Assembly: GCA_910576985.1 (NCBI GenBank)
Contig: CAJTLA010000031.1
Coordinates: 1-15,685 of the forward strand
Reading direction: 5' to 3'
Origin: an uncultured Bacilli bacterium
Lineage (GTDB): Bacteria > Bacillota_I > Bacilli_A > RF39 > UBA660
Length of the DNA: 15,685 nt
Of the stretch, positions 1 through 6,906 are shown one piece after another (position 1 is the first letter of the stretch; the number at the start of each line of letters is the position of its first letter). Made by a program: the position numbers and the translations under genes. The notes below the pieces were generated by a model that did no database searches, had not been told where the DNA came from, and worked only from the letters and a program-made list of their open reading frames with translations.

Positions 1-443
1 TATGGAATATCAAAAAATCATTAACAGAAAAAAATACAATCGATTATCAGTATGCAAGATTATTCAATCTAAGTGAATATGAAATCAAAAAGAGCAAACA
101 AATATTAAAAGAAGCAAAAAAAGATCCAAAGTTTGAAAAAATAGTAACACGAATAGAACAGTACAATATGGATTTAAAAACATATCAAAAATTGAAGGAG
201 GCAGAAATGTTAGAGATGACGTTTGAAGAAGCAACAGCGATGATCAAACTAGATGCAGAAAGAACTGGAGAAAAACGCGGCGAAAAAAGAGGCGAAAAAC
301 GTGGTGAAAAGCGTGGCGAAAAAAGGGGAAAAAGACAAGCAAAATTAGAAACAGCCCGTAATTTATTGGAACTTGGTATTGATATCAATGTGATTATGAA
401 AGCAACAAATTTAACCGAAAAACAAATTAGACAATTTCAATAG
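1..443 (+). CDS. Rpn-family recombination-promoting nuclease / PD-(D/E)XK transposase-like protein, C-terminal part (5' end outside window)
   Basis: The reading frame is open from base 3 to the TAG at 441-443, so this is the last ~146 residues of a longer protein; the methionine at 168 is internal. What is visible is the family's typical charged, helical tail: a Lys/Glu-rich region (ARLFNLSEYEIKK), a segment ending MIKLDAERTG, five GEKR tetrapeptides, then a terminal helix pair LLELGIDINVIMKATNLTEKQIRQ that resembles the small HTH-like end of Rpn/PD-(D/E)XK-type transposase-related nucleases. In that family the catalytic PD-(D/E)XK core is N-terminal, so the active site cannot be checked here. 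Family members promote RecA-independent recombination or are remnants of mobile elements; the role here is inferred from the tail only. A terminator overlaps the stop codon. Confidence 0.6.
   Translation, partial: WNIKKSLTEKNTIDYQYARLFNLSEYEIKKSKQILKEAKKDPKFEKIVTRIEQYNMDLKTYQKLKEAEMLEMTFEEATAMIKLDAERTGEKRGEKRGEKRGEKRGEKRGKRQAKLETARNLLELGIDINVIMKATNLTEKQIRQFQ
267..326 (+). repeat. 12-bp tandem repeat encoding (GEKR)x5
   Basis: Five in-frame copies of a 12-base unit of the form GGN-GAA-AAR-(CGN/AGR) encode Gly-Glu-Lys-Arg, followed by a shorter Gly-Lys-Arg. Synonymous differences between copies (CGC, AGA, CGT, AGG) show the array is not brand new. Because the unit is a multiple of three, copy-number change alters the length of the charged linker and not the frame. 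Confidence 0.85.
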
Positions 444-456
444 AGATTGTTTTTTT
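431..456 (+). terminator. Rho-independent terminator of the nuclease gene
   Basis: Eight-base-pair stem (431-438 with 443-450, one U-G wobble) around an AATA loop, directly followed by seven T (450-456). The TAG stop codon lies within the hairpin. The remaining bases 457-555 hold no recognisable gene or site beyond a weak TGAGT/ACTCA hairpin at about 456-469. Confidence 0.7.
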
Positions 457-555
457 GAGTTACTACTCAGCAATAAAAAAGATCGATATCATGATTCACA
501 CAATAAAATAAAGCATTCCCACAAACAGCAATTTTGACATTTTTTTAAGGTAACA

Positions 556-584
556 TTGACTTAACCACACTTTTATATTATAAT
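556..584 (+). promoter_or_regulatory. Sigma-A-type promoter for the coiled-coil gene
   Basis: TTGACT at 556-561 and a perfect TATAAT at 579-584 with a 17-base spacer. The transcript would start at about 591, just upstream of the ribosome binding site, so the 5' leader is very short. Confidence 0.8.
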
Positions 585-594
585 TTATAAAGAT

Positions 595-604
595 AGGAAG
601 TGAG
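595..604 (+). promoter_or_regulatory. Ribosome binding site that decides the start at 609
   Basis: AGGAAGTGAG lies 4-8 bases before the ATG at 609. A GTG at 600 in the same frame would sit inside this Shine-Dalgarno sequence, so it cannot be the start. Confidence 0.7.
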
Positions 605-608
605 AACC

Positions 609-1610
609 ATGAGTACTAAAAAGAAATCAGAAACAATTGTATCTAGTCTTTCTGAGCTATCTTATGAGGAGTATTGCTCTGTCTTACTTCTTGCCCAAAA
701 AATTCGTACAGAACAAGCAGAGGCAATAAAAAAAGCAACTGATCCAAAATCTAAAATTCAATTATTAGAACAATTATTTCAAATATACCAAATTCCAGAC
801 AGTCAAACAAATGATCCTTCTAAAGCAAAAGAAATCTCTGTTTTAGTAAAAACCAATATTTTTATCCCTAATAACAAACAATTTTTAGATGACTATAAAA
901 CGCGTTGTAATAAAAATATTAGAATTATCTCAGAAGAATATCAAATTCCTGCTCCTTTTGCAATTAGCAAAATCGCAGAATTAGGAAGATACGAAAAATA
1001 CTTAAAACAATTAGAACAAAATCCACTACCATTAAAACCTGCAAAAAAAGCAGAATCAAACGTTCAAATAAAACCAGTACTACCACAAAAATCGGAAGAA
1101 CCAAAAAAATCAAACATTCAAAAGCCTGCACAACAAAAACCTGAAGACTCAAAAAAAACAGAACCCGATCCTGTTACAATAGAACTAACAGATCATCTTC
1201 ATTCTATGGAAAAATACTGTCAAAAACTTTTAGGAAATAACGAACAATTAGCACAAGAAAACACAGATTTAAGTGAATTTACAAAAAAATTAAAACAACA
1301 AATTGAAGTTTTAAATAAACAAATTGAACAACTCCAAAAAACAAACTATTCTCTAATGAAACAAGTAGGAGAATCTGGAACCACATTTCAAGCAGATGAT
1401 GAAAAAGCATTGAGAATTGAAATGAAAGAATTAGAGCTTGAGAATCATGAACTACAAACAGCGATTGCTGAACAAAAAAAACTTGTAGAAGAATATCGAA
1501 GCCGGACAACAGTCGCTGAAACACTAGTAGAATTATTACGAGGAAGAACAAATGGGATTATGCAAAGCGTAGATGAAATTACTGCAGAACCCCGCAAAAG
1601 AGCAAGATAA
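609..1610 (+). CDS. Hypothetical coiled-coil protein, 333 aa
   Basis: Not confidently recognised. Three parts can be seen. Residues 1-~135 are a helical N-terminal domain whose end (KTNIFIPNNKQFLDDY ... ISEEYQIPAPFAISKIAELGRY) loosely recalls the C-terminal part of ImmA/IrrE-type proteins (MP-x-F ... LAxxFxVSxxAVxxRLxxLG), but no HExxH metalloprotease motif is present. Residues ~140-190 are a Pro/Lys/Gln-rich low-complexity linker. Residues ~195-310 are a long heptad-like coiled coil rich in Leu/Glu/Gln/Lys. The tail ends in PRKRAR. There is no signal peptide or membrane segment, so it is probably cytoplasmic. It is a single-gene transcription unit with its own strong promoter and a shared bidirectional terminator. 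Some Lys/Gln abundance simply reflects AT-rich codon use. Confidence 0.75.
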   Translation: MSTKKKSETIVSSLSELSYEEYCSVLLLAQKIRTEQAEAIKKATDPKSKIQLLEQLFQIYQIPDSQTNDPSKAKEISVLVKTNIFIPNNKQFLDDYKTRCNKNIRIISEEYQIPAPFAISKIAELGRYEKYLKQLEQNPLPLKPAKKAESNVQIKPVLPQKSEEPKKSNIQKPAQQKPEDSKKTEPDPVTIELTDHLHSMEKYCQKLLGNNEQLAQENTDLSEFTKKLKQQIEVLNKQIEQLQKTNYSLMKQVGESGTTFQADDEKALRIEMKELELENHELQTAIAEQKKLVEEYRSRTTVAETLVELLRGRTNGIMQSVDEITAEPRKRAR

Positions 1611-1630
1611 TATAGTGAAAAAAACAAACA

Positions 1631-1661
1631 AAAAAGAGATGAACAACTTTCATCTCTTTTT
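1631..1661. terminator. Bidirectional rho-independent terminator between the coiled-coil gene and spoIVA
   Basis: Perfect 13-base-pair stem (1631-1643 with 1649-1661) around a CAACT loop. A-rich sequence on the left arm and T-rich sequence on the right arm make it work on both strands, as expected between two convergent genes ending at 1610 and 1667. Confidence 0.85.
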
Positions 1662-1666
1662 ATATT

Positions 1667-3142
1667 TTACAAAACAATCGCAAATAAATTGCCAGATCCT
1701 TTATTCACCAATTTTGTCAAAGTTTGTTGTAATTTATAACGAACATTCTCAGGCATTAATGACAATTTTGCTTGAATTCCTTCTTTCACAATCACGTCCA
1801 AACTTCTACCGAAAATTTCACTTTTCCATATATTATCTGGATTCGTATCATAATCTTTCATCAAATAGTCAATTAATTCTTTACTTTGAATTTCAGATCC
1901 AATGATTGGTTCAAAAGTAGACTCCACATCAATACGAATCATATGAATTGAAGGTGCTACTGCTTTTAATTTTACTCCATAACGACTTCCTTGCTTAATA
2001 ATTTCTGGAGTATCAAGTTTCATATCTGTTAAACTTGGACATGCAACACCATAACCTGTTGTTTTCACCGTTTTAAGTGCAACTTTAATTTGATCGTATT
2101 CTTGTTTCGCTTCATTATACTCTTGAAATAAATTGAGTAATTGAGCTCGACTAGTAATATCTACTCCTATAATATCCTTTAAAACTTGATCATATAAATG
2201 CGATGGAGCTTGTAATGTCACCGTAACTTCTCCCGTAGAAGTATCTACCTGAGAAAGATATGCTTTGCTAATATATTCACAATTTGTGAAATGTTCTGTT
2301 ATCGTATCAATATCTCTCAATTTATCAATTTCTACAACACTCTCTCGAATTTTTTCCATATAAATTTGTTTTAACCAATTATTAGGCGCAAGTAATGCAA
2401 TCCATTCTGGCATATCCACTTTTACCTCTAGCACAGGAAACTCATACAAAGCTTCTCTTAATATAGAATAAATATCACGTTCAGTCATATTCTCAATACT
2501 AATAGGCATTACAGGTACACCATAACTTTCATGTAATTTTTCTGCCATTCTTTCAGTTTCTGGTAACATTGGATGTGTTGAATTTAAAAGAACAATAAAA
2601 GGCTTTCCAATCTCTTTCAATTCAGTAATGACTCTTTCCTCTGCTTCAATATAATTACTTCTAGTAATTTCACCAATAGAACCATCAGTAGTTACCACAA
2701 TACCAATACTTGAATGATCCCGAATCACTTTTTCGGTTCCAATTTCTGCTGCTTCTACAAAAGGAATCGGCTCATCATACCATGGACTTTTCACAAGTCT
2801 TGGACCATTTTCATCCTCATATCCTTTAGCACCAGGAATTACATATCCCACACAATCTACAAGCCGAATATTTGCCGTAAAATCATCAATTTGAATCGAT
2901 GCTGCATTACTTGGAACAAACTTTGGCTCTGTTGTCATAATTGTTTTTCCCTGAGCACTTTGTGGTATTTCGTCTAAGGCACGTTTTCTCTCATATTCAT
3001 CTTCAATATTAGGAACGACTAAGTTTTCGATTACTTTTTTGATAAACGTTGACTTTCCCGTTCTAACCGCACCGACTACACCAAGGTAAATATCTCCACC
3101 TGTTCTTTCTGTAATACTTTTGATAATATCTATTTTTTCCAT
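1667..3142 (-). CDS. spoIVA: Stage IV sporulation protein A (spore coat basement-layer ATPase)
   Basis: SpoIVA is an ATPase that polymerises on the forespore outer membrane and anchors the coat; it also takes part in cortex assembly. The 491 residues match the usual ~492. The N-terminus carries a P-loop, GAVRTGKST at residues 24-32, followed by the DCVGYVIPG segment (Walker B-like, ~95) and the TEPKFVPSNA region typical of the family; the C-terminus ends in the hydrophobic tail NLFAIVL. The ATG is preceded by a GTAGGGATGAT ribosome binding site. The der-spoIVA neighbourhood is also conserved in Bacillus. A terminator after spoVIF separates the two genes, so spoIVA probably has its own promoter in 3143-3190. 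Sigma-E control is known in Bacillus, but no convincing sigma-E box pair was found here. Confidence 0.97.
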   Translation of the reverse strand: MEKIDIIKSITERTGGDIYLGVVGAVRTGKSTFIKKVIENLVVPNIEDEYERKRALDEIPQSAQGKTIMTTEPKFVPSNAASIQIDDFTANIRLVDCVGYVIPGAKGYEDENGPRLVKSPWYDEPIPFVEAAEIGTEKVIRDHSSIGIVVTTDGSIGEITRSNYIEAEERVITELKEIGKPFIVLLNSTHPMLPETERMAEKLHESYGVPVMPISIENMTERDIYSILREALYEFPVLEVKVDMPEWIALLAPNNWLKQIYMEKIRESVVEIDKLRDIDTITEHFTNCEYISKAYLSQVDTSTGEVTVTLQAPSHLYDQVLKDIIGVDITSRAQLLNLFQEYNEAKQEYDQIKVALKTVKTTGYGVACPSLTDMKLDTPEIIKQGSRYGVKLKAVAPSIHMIRIDVESTFEPIIGSEIQSKELIDYLMKDYDTNPDNIWKSEIFGRSLDVIVKEGIQAKLSLMPENVRYKLQQTLTKLVNKGSGNLFAIVL

Positions 3143-3191
3143 ATCATCCCTACTTTCAATAAACTATATGAAATATTTTTACAGTTAGAAC

Positions 3192-3215
3192 AAAAAAACA
3201 TGACGAATCATGTTT
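3192..3215 (-). terminator. Terminator after spoVIF
   Basis: On the minus strand, an 8-bp perfect stem AAACATGA/TCATGTTT (3208-3215 with 3196-3203) closes a stable TTCG tetraloop, followed by seven T. The gene's TAA stop (3214-3216) overlaps the first stem arm. Confidence 0.85.
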
Positions 3216-3459
3216 ATACAAATTTATCTAAATCCTTTGGTACCTTATCATTCACAACAGCAGAAATAATTTTATCTTCTTTTTCCTTACTGACTTCTCT
3301 TCCTGTCATTTTTCCAAGTTCTTGAATAATTTCTCGTAATGTATTCTCATTTTTCATATCTCCTTGTTGAAGTTTCGATGCAAGTTCTAAAATCGTATCT
3401 TTTCCAACATTTGTTTTTTTCTCAATTTTATTAAAGAAGTTATCTGAAAAGTTAAACAT
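3214..3459 (-). CDS. spoVIF: Stage VI sporulation protein F-like protein, 81 aa
   Basis: This small protein resembles SpoVIF (YjcC of Bacillus), a late mother-cell factor needed for proper coat assembly. Visible family features are the start NFSDNFFNKIEKKTNVGKDTI, the ASKLQQGDMKNENTLREII middle and the VPKDLDKF end. The ATG at 3457-3459 is chosen because a perfect AGGAGGG (3466-3472) sits six bases upstream; the longer open frame (to 3522) would run through that site. The gene lies between der and spoIVA, with its own promoter and terminator, which fits expression separate from the housekeeping der operon. The identification is by recognition of the sequence pattern and is fairly but not fully secure. 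Confidence 0.8.
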   Translation of the reverse strand: MFNFSDNFFNKIEKKTNVGKDTILELASKLQQGDMKNENTLREIIQELGKMTGREVSKEKEDKIISAVVNDKVPKDLDKFV

Positions 3460-3513
3460 AACATACCCTCCTACGTTACAATATGAAAAACTTTTAGAAA
3501 GGTTACTGAGTTT

Positions 3514-3542
3514 ATAATACAAATAATGTATTTTCTTATCAA
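3514..3542 (-). promoter_or_regulatory. Promoter of spoVIF with an inverted repeat in its spacer
   Basis: On the minus strand, TTGATA (3537-3542) and TATTAT (3514-3519) are 17 bases apart, a good sigma-A-type match; this is unexpected for a late sporulation gene. The spacer and part of the -10 contain the inverted repeat AATACA-N5-TGTATT (3516-3532), which could be an operator. The -35 box shares bases with the T-tract of the der terminator. Confidence 0.55.
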
Positions 3543-3562
3543 AAAAACGCTACTATGCGTTT
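3541..3562 (-). terminator. Terminator of the engB-mecA-like-der operon
   Basis: On the minus strand, AAACGC (3557-3562) pairs with GCGTTT (3545-3550) around ATAGTA and continues into a run of seven T. It begins two bases after the der stop codon. Confidence 0.75.
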
Positions 3563-3563
3563 C

Positions 3564-4880
3564 CTACAGCTCCTGTTCCCCTTTATTCTTAAAACGAATC
3601 ACAATTGGAGTTCCCTCAAAATCAAACGTCTCACGAATCTTATTCTCCAAATAACGTTCGTATGAGAAATGAACCAACCCTTTATTATTCACCTGCATAT
3701 GAAATGTTGGTGGACAAGTCCCTGCCTGATTACTAAAATAAATTTTCAATCGTTTCCCTTTATAAGAAGGTGGTAAATTCAGTGCATAAGCATCATTAAT
3801 CACATCATTTAATAAACTCGTCTTAATCTCTCGTTTACTATTTCCATAAACGCGCTGAATCTCTGGCATCAATGTATGAATTCTCTTTTTTGTAAGTGCG
3901 GATAAAAACACAATGGGAGCATAAGTCATAAACTGAAATTCACTTCGAATCTCCTTCGTAAAATTTTTCATAGCAATTTCCTTATCTTCTACTGTGTCCC
4001 ATTTATTTACAACCAAAATAACTGCTTTTCCTGCCTCTAATGCATATCCTGCAATATGCTTATCATGCTCAATAATTCCAGTACTTGCATCAATCACAAT
4101 CAAACAAACATCAGAACGATCAATTGCCTTCATAGAACGTAATAAACTATACCGTTCTACATTTTCATATATCTTCCCACGTTTTCTCATTCCAGCAGTA
4201 TCAATCACCACAAACTCTTCTCCATGGTAAGTAAATGGCGTATCAATTGCATCCCGAGTCGTTCCTGCAATAGAAGAAACAATCACACGATCTTCATTTA
4301 AAATCGCATTTACCAAACTGCTCTTTCCCACATTTGGTCTTCCAATCACAGAAAAATGAATCGCATTACTTTTCTCTTCTTCTAAAAAATTAAAATTCTT
4401 CGTAATTTCTTCTAACAAATCATAAATCCCTAAATTTTGTTCTCCGCTTACTTCAAAGTATTGATCAAATCCCAACTCATAAAAATCGTATTGATGTTCT
4501 TTATAAAATTTACTATCTGTTTTATTAATTACAACATAAACCTCTTTTTTAGACTTCCGTAGCATATCTCTGACAACCAAATCATTGGAAGTTAACCCTT
4601 CTTTTCCATCGACGACAAACAAAACCAAATCTGCCTCATCAATAGCAAGTTCAGCCTGACCCTTAATGTCAATATTAAAACTCGCCTCAGTCTCATCAAT
4701 TCCACCCGTATCAATCAAATGGAAACTTTTATCATTATGAACCACAGTCCCATAAATTCGGTCTCTTGTAATTCCAGGAGTATCCTCAATAATAGACACC
4801 TTTTTCCCGATCAAACGATTAAAAATAGTAGACTTTCCTACATTCGGTCTACCTAAAAGTGCGACTACAGGTTTTTTCAT
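3564..4880 (-). CDS. der: Ribosome-assembly GTPase Der (EngA), 438 aa
   Basis: Der is a tandem-GTPase-domain protein needed for late 50S ribosomal subunit assembly. The first G domain has GRPNVGKST (residues 10-18), DTPGITRDR, DTGG and NKTD; the second has GRPNVGKSS, TTRDAID, DTAGMRKRGK and NKWD; a C-terminal KH-like domain follows and ends in IVIRFKNKGEQEL. The length is typical. The ATG at 4878-4880 is used because it is preceded by GAGGTGAT (4885-4892) and starts the family-typical MKKPVVALLGRPN; the open frame runs further to 4955 without a better start. It is the last gene of an operon with engB and a MecA-like protein (43-base gap to the latter). Confidence 0.98.
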   Translation of the reverse strand: MKKPVVALLGRPNVGKSTIFNRLIGKKVSIIEDTPGITRDRIYGTVVHNDKSFHLIDTGGIDETEASFNIDIKGQAELAIDEADLVLFVVDGKEGLTSNDLVVRDMLRKSKKEVYVVINKTDSKFYKEHQYDFYELGFDQYFEVSGEQNLGIYDLLEEITKNFNFLEEEKSNAIHFSVIGRPNVGKSSLVNAILNEDRVIVSSIAGTTRDAIDTPFTYHGEEFVVIDTAGMRKRGKIYENVERYSLLRSMKAIDRSDVCLIVIDASTGIIEHDKHIAGYALEAGKAVILVVNKWDTVEDKEIAMKNFTKEIRSEFQFMTYAPIVFLSALTKKRIHTLMPEIQRVYGNSKREIKTSLLNDVINDAYALNLPPSYKGKRLKIYFSNQAGTCPPTFHMQVNNKGLVHFSYERYLENKIRETFDFEGTPIVIRFKNKGEQEL

Positions 4881-4923
4881 ACTTATCACCTCATTTGATC
4901 CATTATAACACAATATAAAACAA

Positions 4924-5418
4924 TTAACAAAGACTCTTGCGAAATAACTTTCCAAAATTCATAATCTTTCTCGCCATCTCACCATAAACCAAACTACCAT
5001 ATTCTGATAACCGAATATAATTAGGCTTCGAAACTGCCTCATTCAATTGAATGAAAAAAGAATTTTGATATTGATAAAAACTAGACTTTTCTAAAATTTC
5101 AGAAGGCAAATCTAAAATATCTTCTACTTGGTACAAAAAACAGTTCTCCTTATTCACATGTATACTCATTTCCACTTGATGATCAAAATAATCAAAATAT
5201 GGAATATCATCCCCTTCTATCTTTACCACTGTACCATAATTAGAATCAGTATAAAGATCAATTTGATAAAATCCATTCATCTCAATTTCATAACAATCCT
5301 CTAACTTTAAAAATAAATCCCTAAAATAATCCTCTAAAACATCTCTATTTAATAAATCAAAAGAAAAATTTGGCAAAAAAATAACCACATCTTCCTGATC
5401 TAATTTCATTACTTTCAT
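4924..5418 (-). CDS. Short MecA-like adaptor protein, 164 aa (divergent)
   Basis: The sequence can be aligned by eye with both ends of Bacillus MecA, the substrate adaptor of the ClpC ATPase. The N-terminal ~65 residues show the pattern of a short strand (MKLDQEDVVIFLP), a helix (VLEDYFRDLFLKLED) and FYQIDLYTDSNYGTVVKIEG, comparable with MecA PLWIQV...LDKGLEIIVTKA. The C-terminal part has FYQYQNSFFIQL followed by RLSEYGSLVYGEMA (from ~136), which matches MecA LYSFENRYYLYV and RLEEYGKLIISEHA. MecA is ~218 aa; the acidic linker between its two domains is mostly absent here. The start at 5418 follows AGGTGATAAG; the frame extends to 5457 without a ribosome binding site. It lies between engB and der in one operon. 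A role as a proteolytic adaptor is inferred from this resemblance only. Confidence 0.5.
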   Translation of the reverse strand: MKVMKLDQEDVVIFLPNFSFDLLNRDVLEDYFRDLFLKLEDCYEIEMNGFYQIDLYTDSNYGTVVKIEGDDIPYFDYFDHQVEMSIHVNKENCFLYQVEDILDLPSEILEKSSFYQYQNSFFIQLNEAVSKPNYIRLSEYGSLVYGEMARKIMNFGKLFRKSLC

Positions 5419-5459
5419 CTTATCACCTAGACTATTATATGAAACAATCAAGATCATGG

Positions 5460-6041
5460 TTAAATTGTTCGAATAATTTTCTCACTAATTTCTTCTTTTC
5501 CTTCTTTCGTCACACTAGAAAATAATACGAAATCATCTCCTACAACAAGTTCTAATTCATCTAAAATCACATTTCTTTGACGTTGATGTAATGTTACTCC
5601 AACTTTATCAATTTTAGTCGCAACAATAGTAACTGGTAATTTATAATACTTCAAAAAATTATACATCATCAAATCATCACTTGTTGGTTTATGCCTAAAA
5701 TCTACCAACATAAATACTTGCTTTAAGTTTGGACGATGTTTCAAATAATCCTCCATCATTAAACCAAATTTTTTTTGCTTGGTCTTGTTCAATGCTGCAT
5801 ACCCATATCCTGGGGCATCTACTAAATAAAACGCATCATTCACCAAATAAAAATTAATCGTCTGCGTTTTCCCCGGCGTGGCAGAAGTTCTTGCATAATT
5901 TTTTCTATGAATCATCGTATTAATAAAGCTACTTTTCCCAACGTTAGATCTTCCAACAAGCAAAAACTCTGGTTTATCATCTGTTGGATACTGACTGCGT
6001 CTTACTGCACTCACAACCAAATCGACACTATTAATTTTCAT
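5460..6041 (-). CDS. engB: Ribosome-biogenesis GTP-binding protein EngB (YsxC/YihA), 193 aa
   Basis: EngB is a small essential GTPase that helps to assemble the 50S subunit. All motifs are present: GRSNVGKSS (residues 30-38, G1), TPGKTQTINFY (G2 region), DAPGYGYA (G3), TKIDK (G4) and SSVTKEG (G5). The length is typical of the family. The ATG at 6039-6041 is preceded by AAAGGAAGT. It is the first gene of the engB-mecA-like-der operon, with a near-consensus promoter upstream. Confidence 0.97.
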   Translation of the reverse strand: MKINSVDLVVSAVRRSQYPTDDKPEFLLVGRSNVGKSSFINTMIHRKNYARTSATPGKTQTINFYLVNDAFYLVDAPGYGYAALNKTKQKKFGLMMEDYLKHRPNLKQVFMLVDFRHKPTSDDLMMYNFLKYYKLPVTIVATKIDKVGVTLHQRQRNVILDELELVVGDDFVLFSSVTKEGKEEISEKIIRTI

Positions 6042-6082
6042 AATATTACTTCCTTTCTATACTGGAAATATTTAGTCTATTC

Positions 6083-6112
6083 ATTATAACATGTGATCAT
6101 ACGCTTTGTCAA
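6083..6112 (-). promoter_or_regulatory. Near-consensus promoter of the engB operon
   Basis: On the minus strand, perfect TTGACA (6107-6112) and perfect TATAAT (6083-6088) with an 18-base spacer, plus a TGn extension before the -10 (TGTTATAAT). It is one of the strongest promoters in the window, fitting a ribosome-assembly operon. Confidence 0.85.
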
Positions 6113-6135
6113 AGTACTTTATAAAATACGCATCA

Positions 6136-6786
6136 TTATTGTTTTACTTTCAATTTCCCAATCGGATGTCGCTCAACATAATTGGATACCTCAATAAAAT
6201 TAACATCATAACCATACTTTTCTCTACTAAATGCTAAACACATAGAAGCCCAATCCCTACCTTCATTAAGTAAACGATGTACTGCTGCATCGTGAAACAC
6301 AACATTTCCTTCTTGATGATTTAAATCAACACAACCTTCTTCTCCATACAATTTGCTTTGAATGTCACATTCTAACTTATCACAATAATAAGCAAACCGT
6401 GCTTCTGGAGTCTTCCTTTCATCAAATTCAAATATCAACGATTCTATTTGTTCCTGTCTTACAAAATCTTTTAAGATCATATGCACAGCCTGATGTCCTT
6501 GGTGAAGCTTTTCTTCTGCTGAAATATCCCACAATGTTAAATCGCCAATCACAGTTTCTTCTAATTCATGTATTGCTAACATAAAAAGAACTTTAAAAAT
6601 ATTAATATCATAACCATATTGTGACCACATAGCAATTGCCAATTGTTGCACTCCATAAACATGTTCAGCAACACTTTCCAACCGTTCTCTACTTACATTC
6701 CAAATTTTCCATCCAGAACGAATTACATATTTTAATTGATTACATAAAACATAATAATCAATCACTGTTTTTGCTTGATGTTCCAT
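6136..6786 (-). CDS. HD-domain phosphohydrolase (YfbR/HDDC2-like), 216 aa
   Basis: The protein has the layout of HD-domain nucleotidases of the YfbR/HDDC2 type, which remove phosphate from deoxynucleoside 5'-monophosphates. SVAEHVYGVQQLA holds the first metal-binding His (H42), LAIHELEETVIGDLT the second His (H73), and YYCDKLECDIQ the distal Asp (D136). The usual HD dipeptide is His-Glu here (H73-E74), a conservative change that could affect metal use. There is no signal or membrane segment. AGGAGG lies ten bases before the ATG, slightly long spacing. No terminator is evident between its stop and the engB promoter, so some read-through into engB is possible. The exact substrate cannot be told from sequence. 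Confidence 0.8.
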   Translation of the reverse strand: MEHQAKTVIDYYVLCNQLKYVIRSGWKIWNVSRERLESVAEHVYGVQQLAIAMWSQYGYDINIFKVLFMLAIHELEETVIGDLTLWDISAEEKLHQGHQAVHMILKDFVRQEQIESLIFEFDERKTPEARFAYYCDKLECDIQSKLYGEEGCVDLNHQEGNVVFHDAAVHRLLNEGRDWASMCLAFSREKYGYDVNFIEVSNYVERHPIGKLKVKQ

Positions 6787-6818
6787 AAAAAATTTTCCTC
6801 CTAATAAAATTGATTTTT

Positions 6819-6848
6819 ATTGTAACATATAATTCCCAACAAAATCAA
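6819..6848 (-). promoter_or_regulatory. Promoter of the HD-domain gene (divergent)
   Basis: On the minus strand, TTGATT (6843-6848) and TACAAT (6819-6824) 18 bases apart, with a TGn extended -10. The 13-mer ATATGTTACAATA (6818-6830) recurs in the opposite orientation in the neighbouring plus-strand promoter. Confidence 0.6.
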
Positions 6849-6860
6849 CTTTGAAGAAAC

Positions 6861-6888
6861 TTGTTTTTTCAAAAGAATATGTTACAAT
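6861..6888 (+). promoter_or_regulatory. Promoter of the YbaK-type gene
   Basis: TTGTTT (6861-6866) and TACAAT (6883-6888), 16-base spacer, with a TGn extended -10. The transcript would start only about ten bases before the ribosome binding site GAGGAGG (6896-6902). Confidence 0.65.
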
Positions 6889-6906
6889 AGAAAAGAGGAG
6901 GAAGTT

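Noticed and set aside
456..470. TGAGT/ACTCA hairpin after the nuclease gene
   Set aside because: Only five base pairs with no T-tract; the stronger hairpin just upstream explains termination.
600..608. GTG at 600 as start of the coiled-coil protein
   Set aside because: It lies within the Shine-Dalgarno sequence that serves the ATG at 609.
1573..1905. Plus-strand open frame overlapping the 3' end of spoIVA
   Set aside because: It runs through the bidirectional terminator and antisense to spoIVA, with no ribosome binding site; it is a shadow frame.
3143..3190. Sigma-E-type promoter for spoIVA
   Set aside because: CATATAGT resembles a -10, but no matching -35 lies at the right distance; it is not supported well enough to list.
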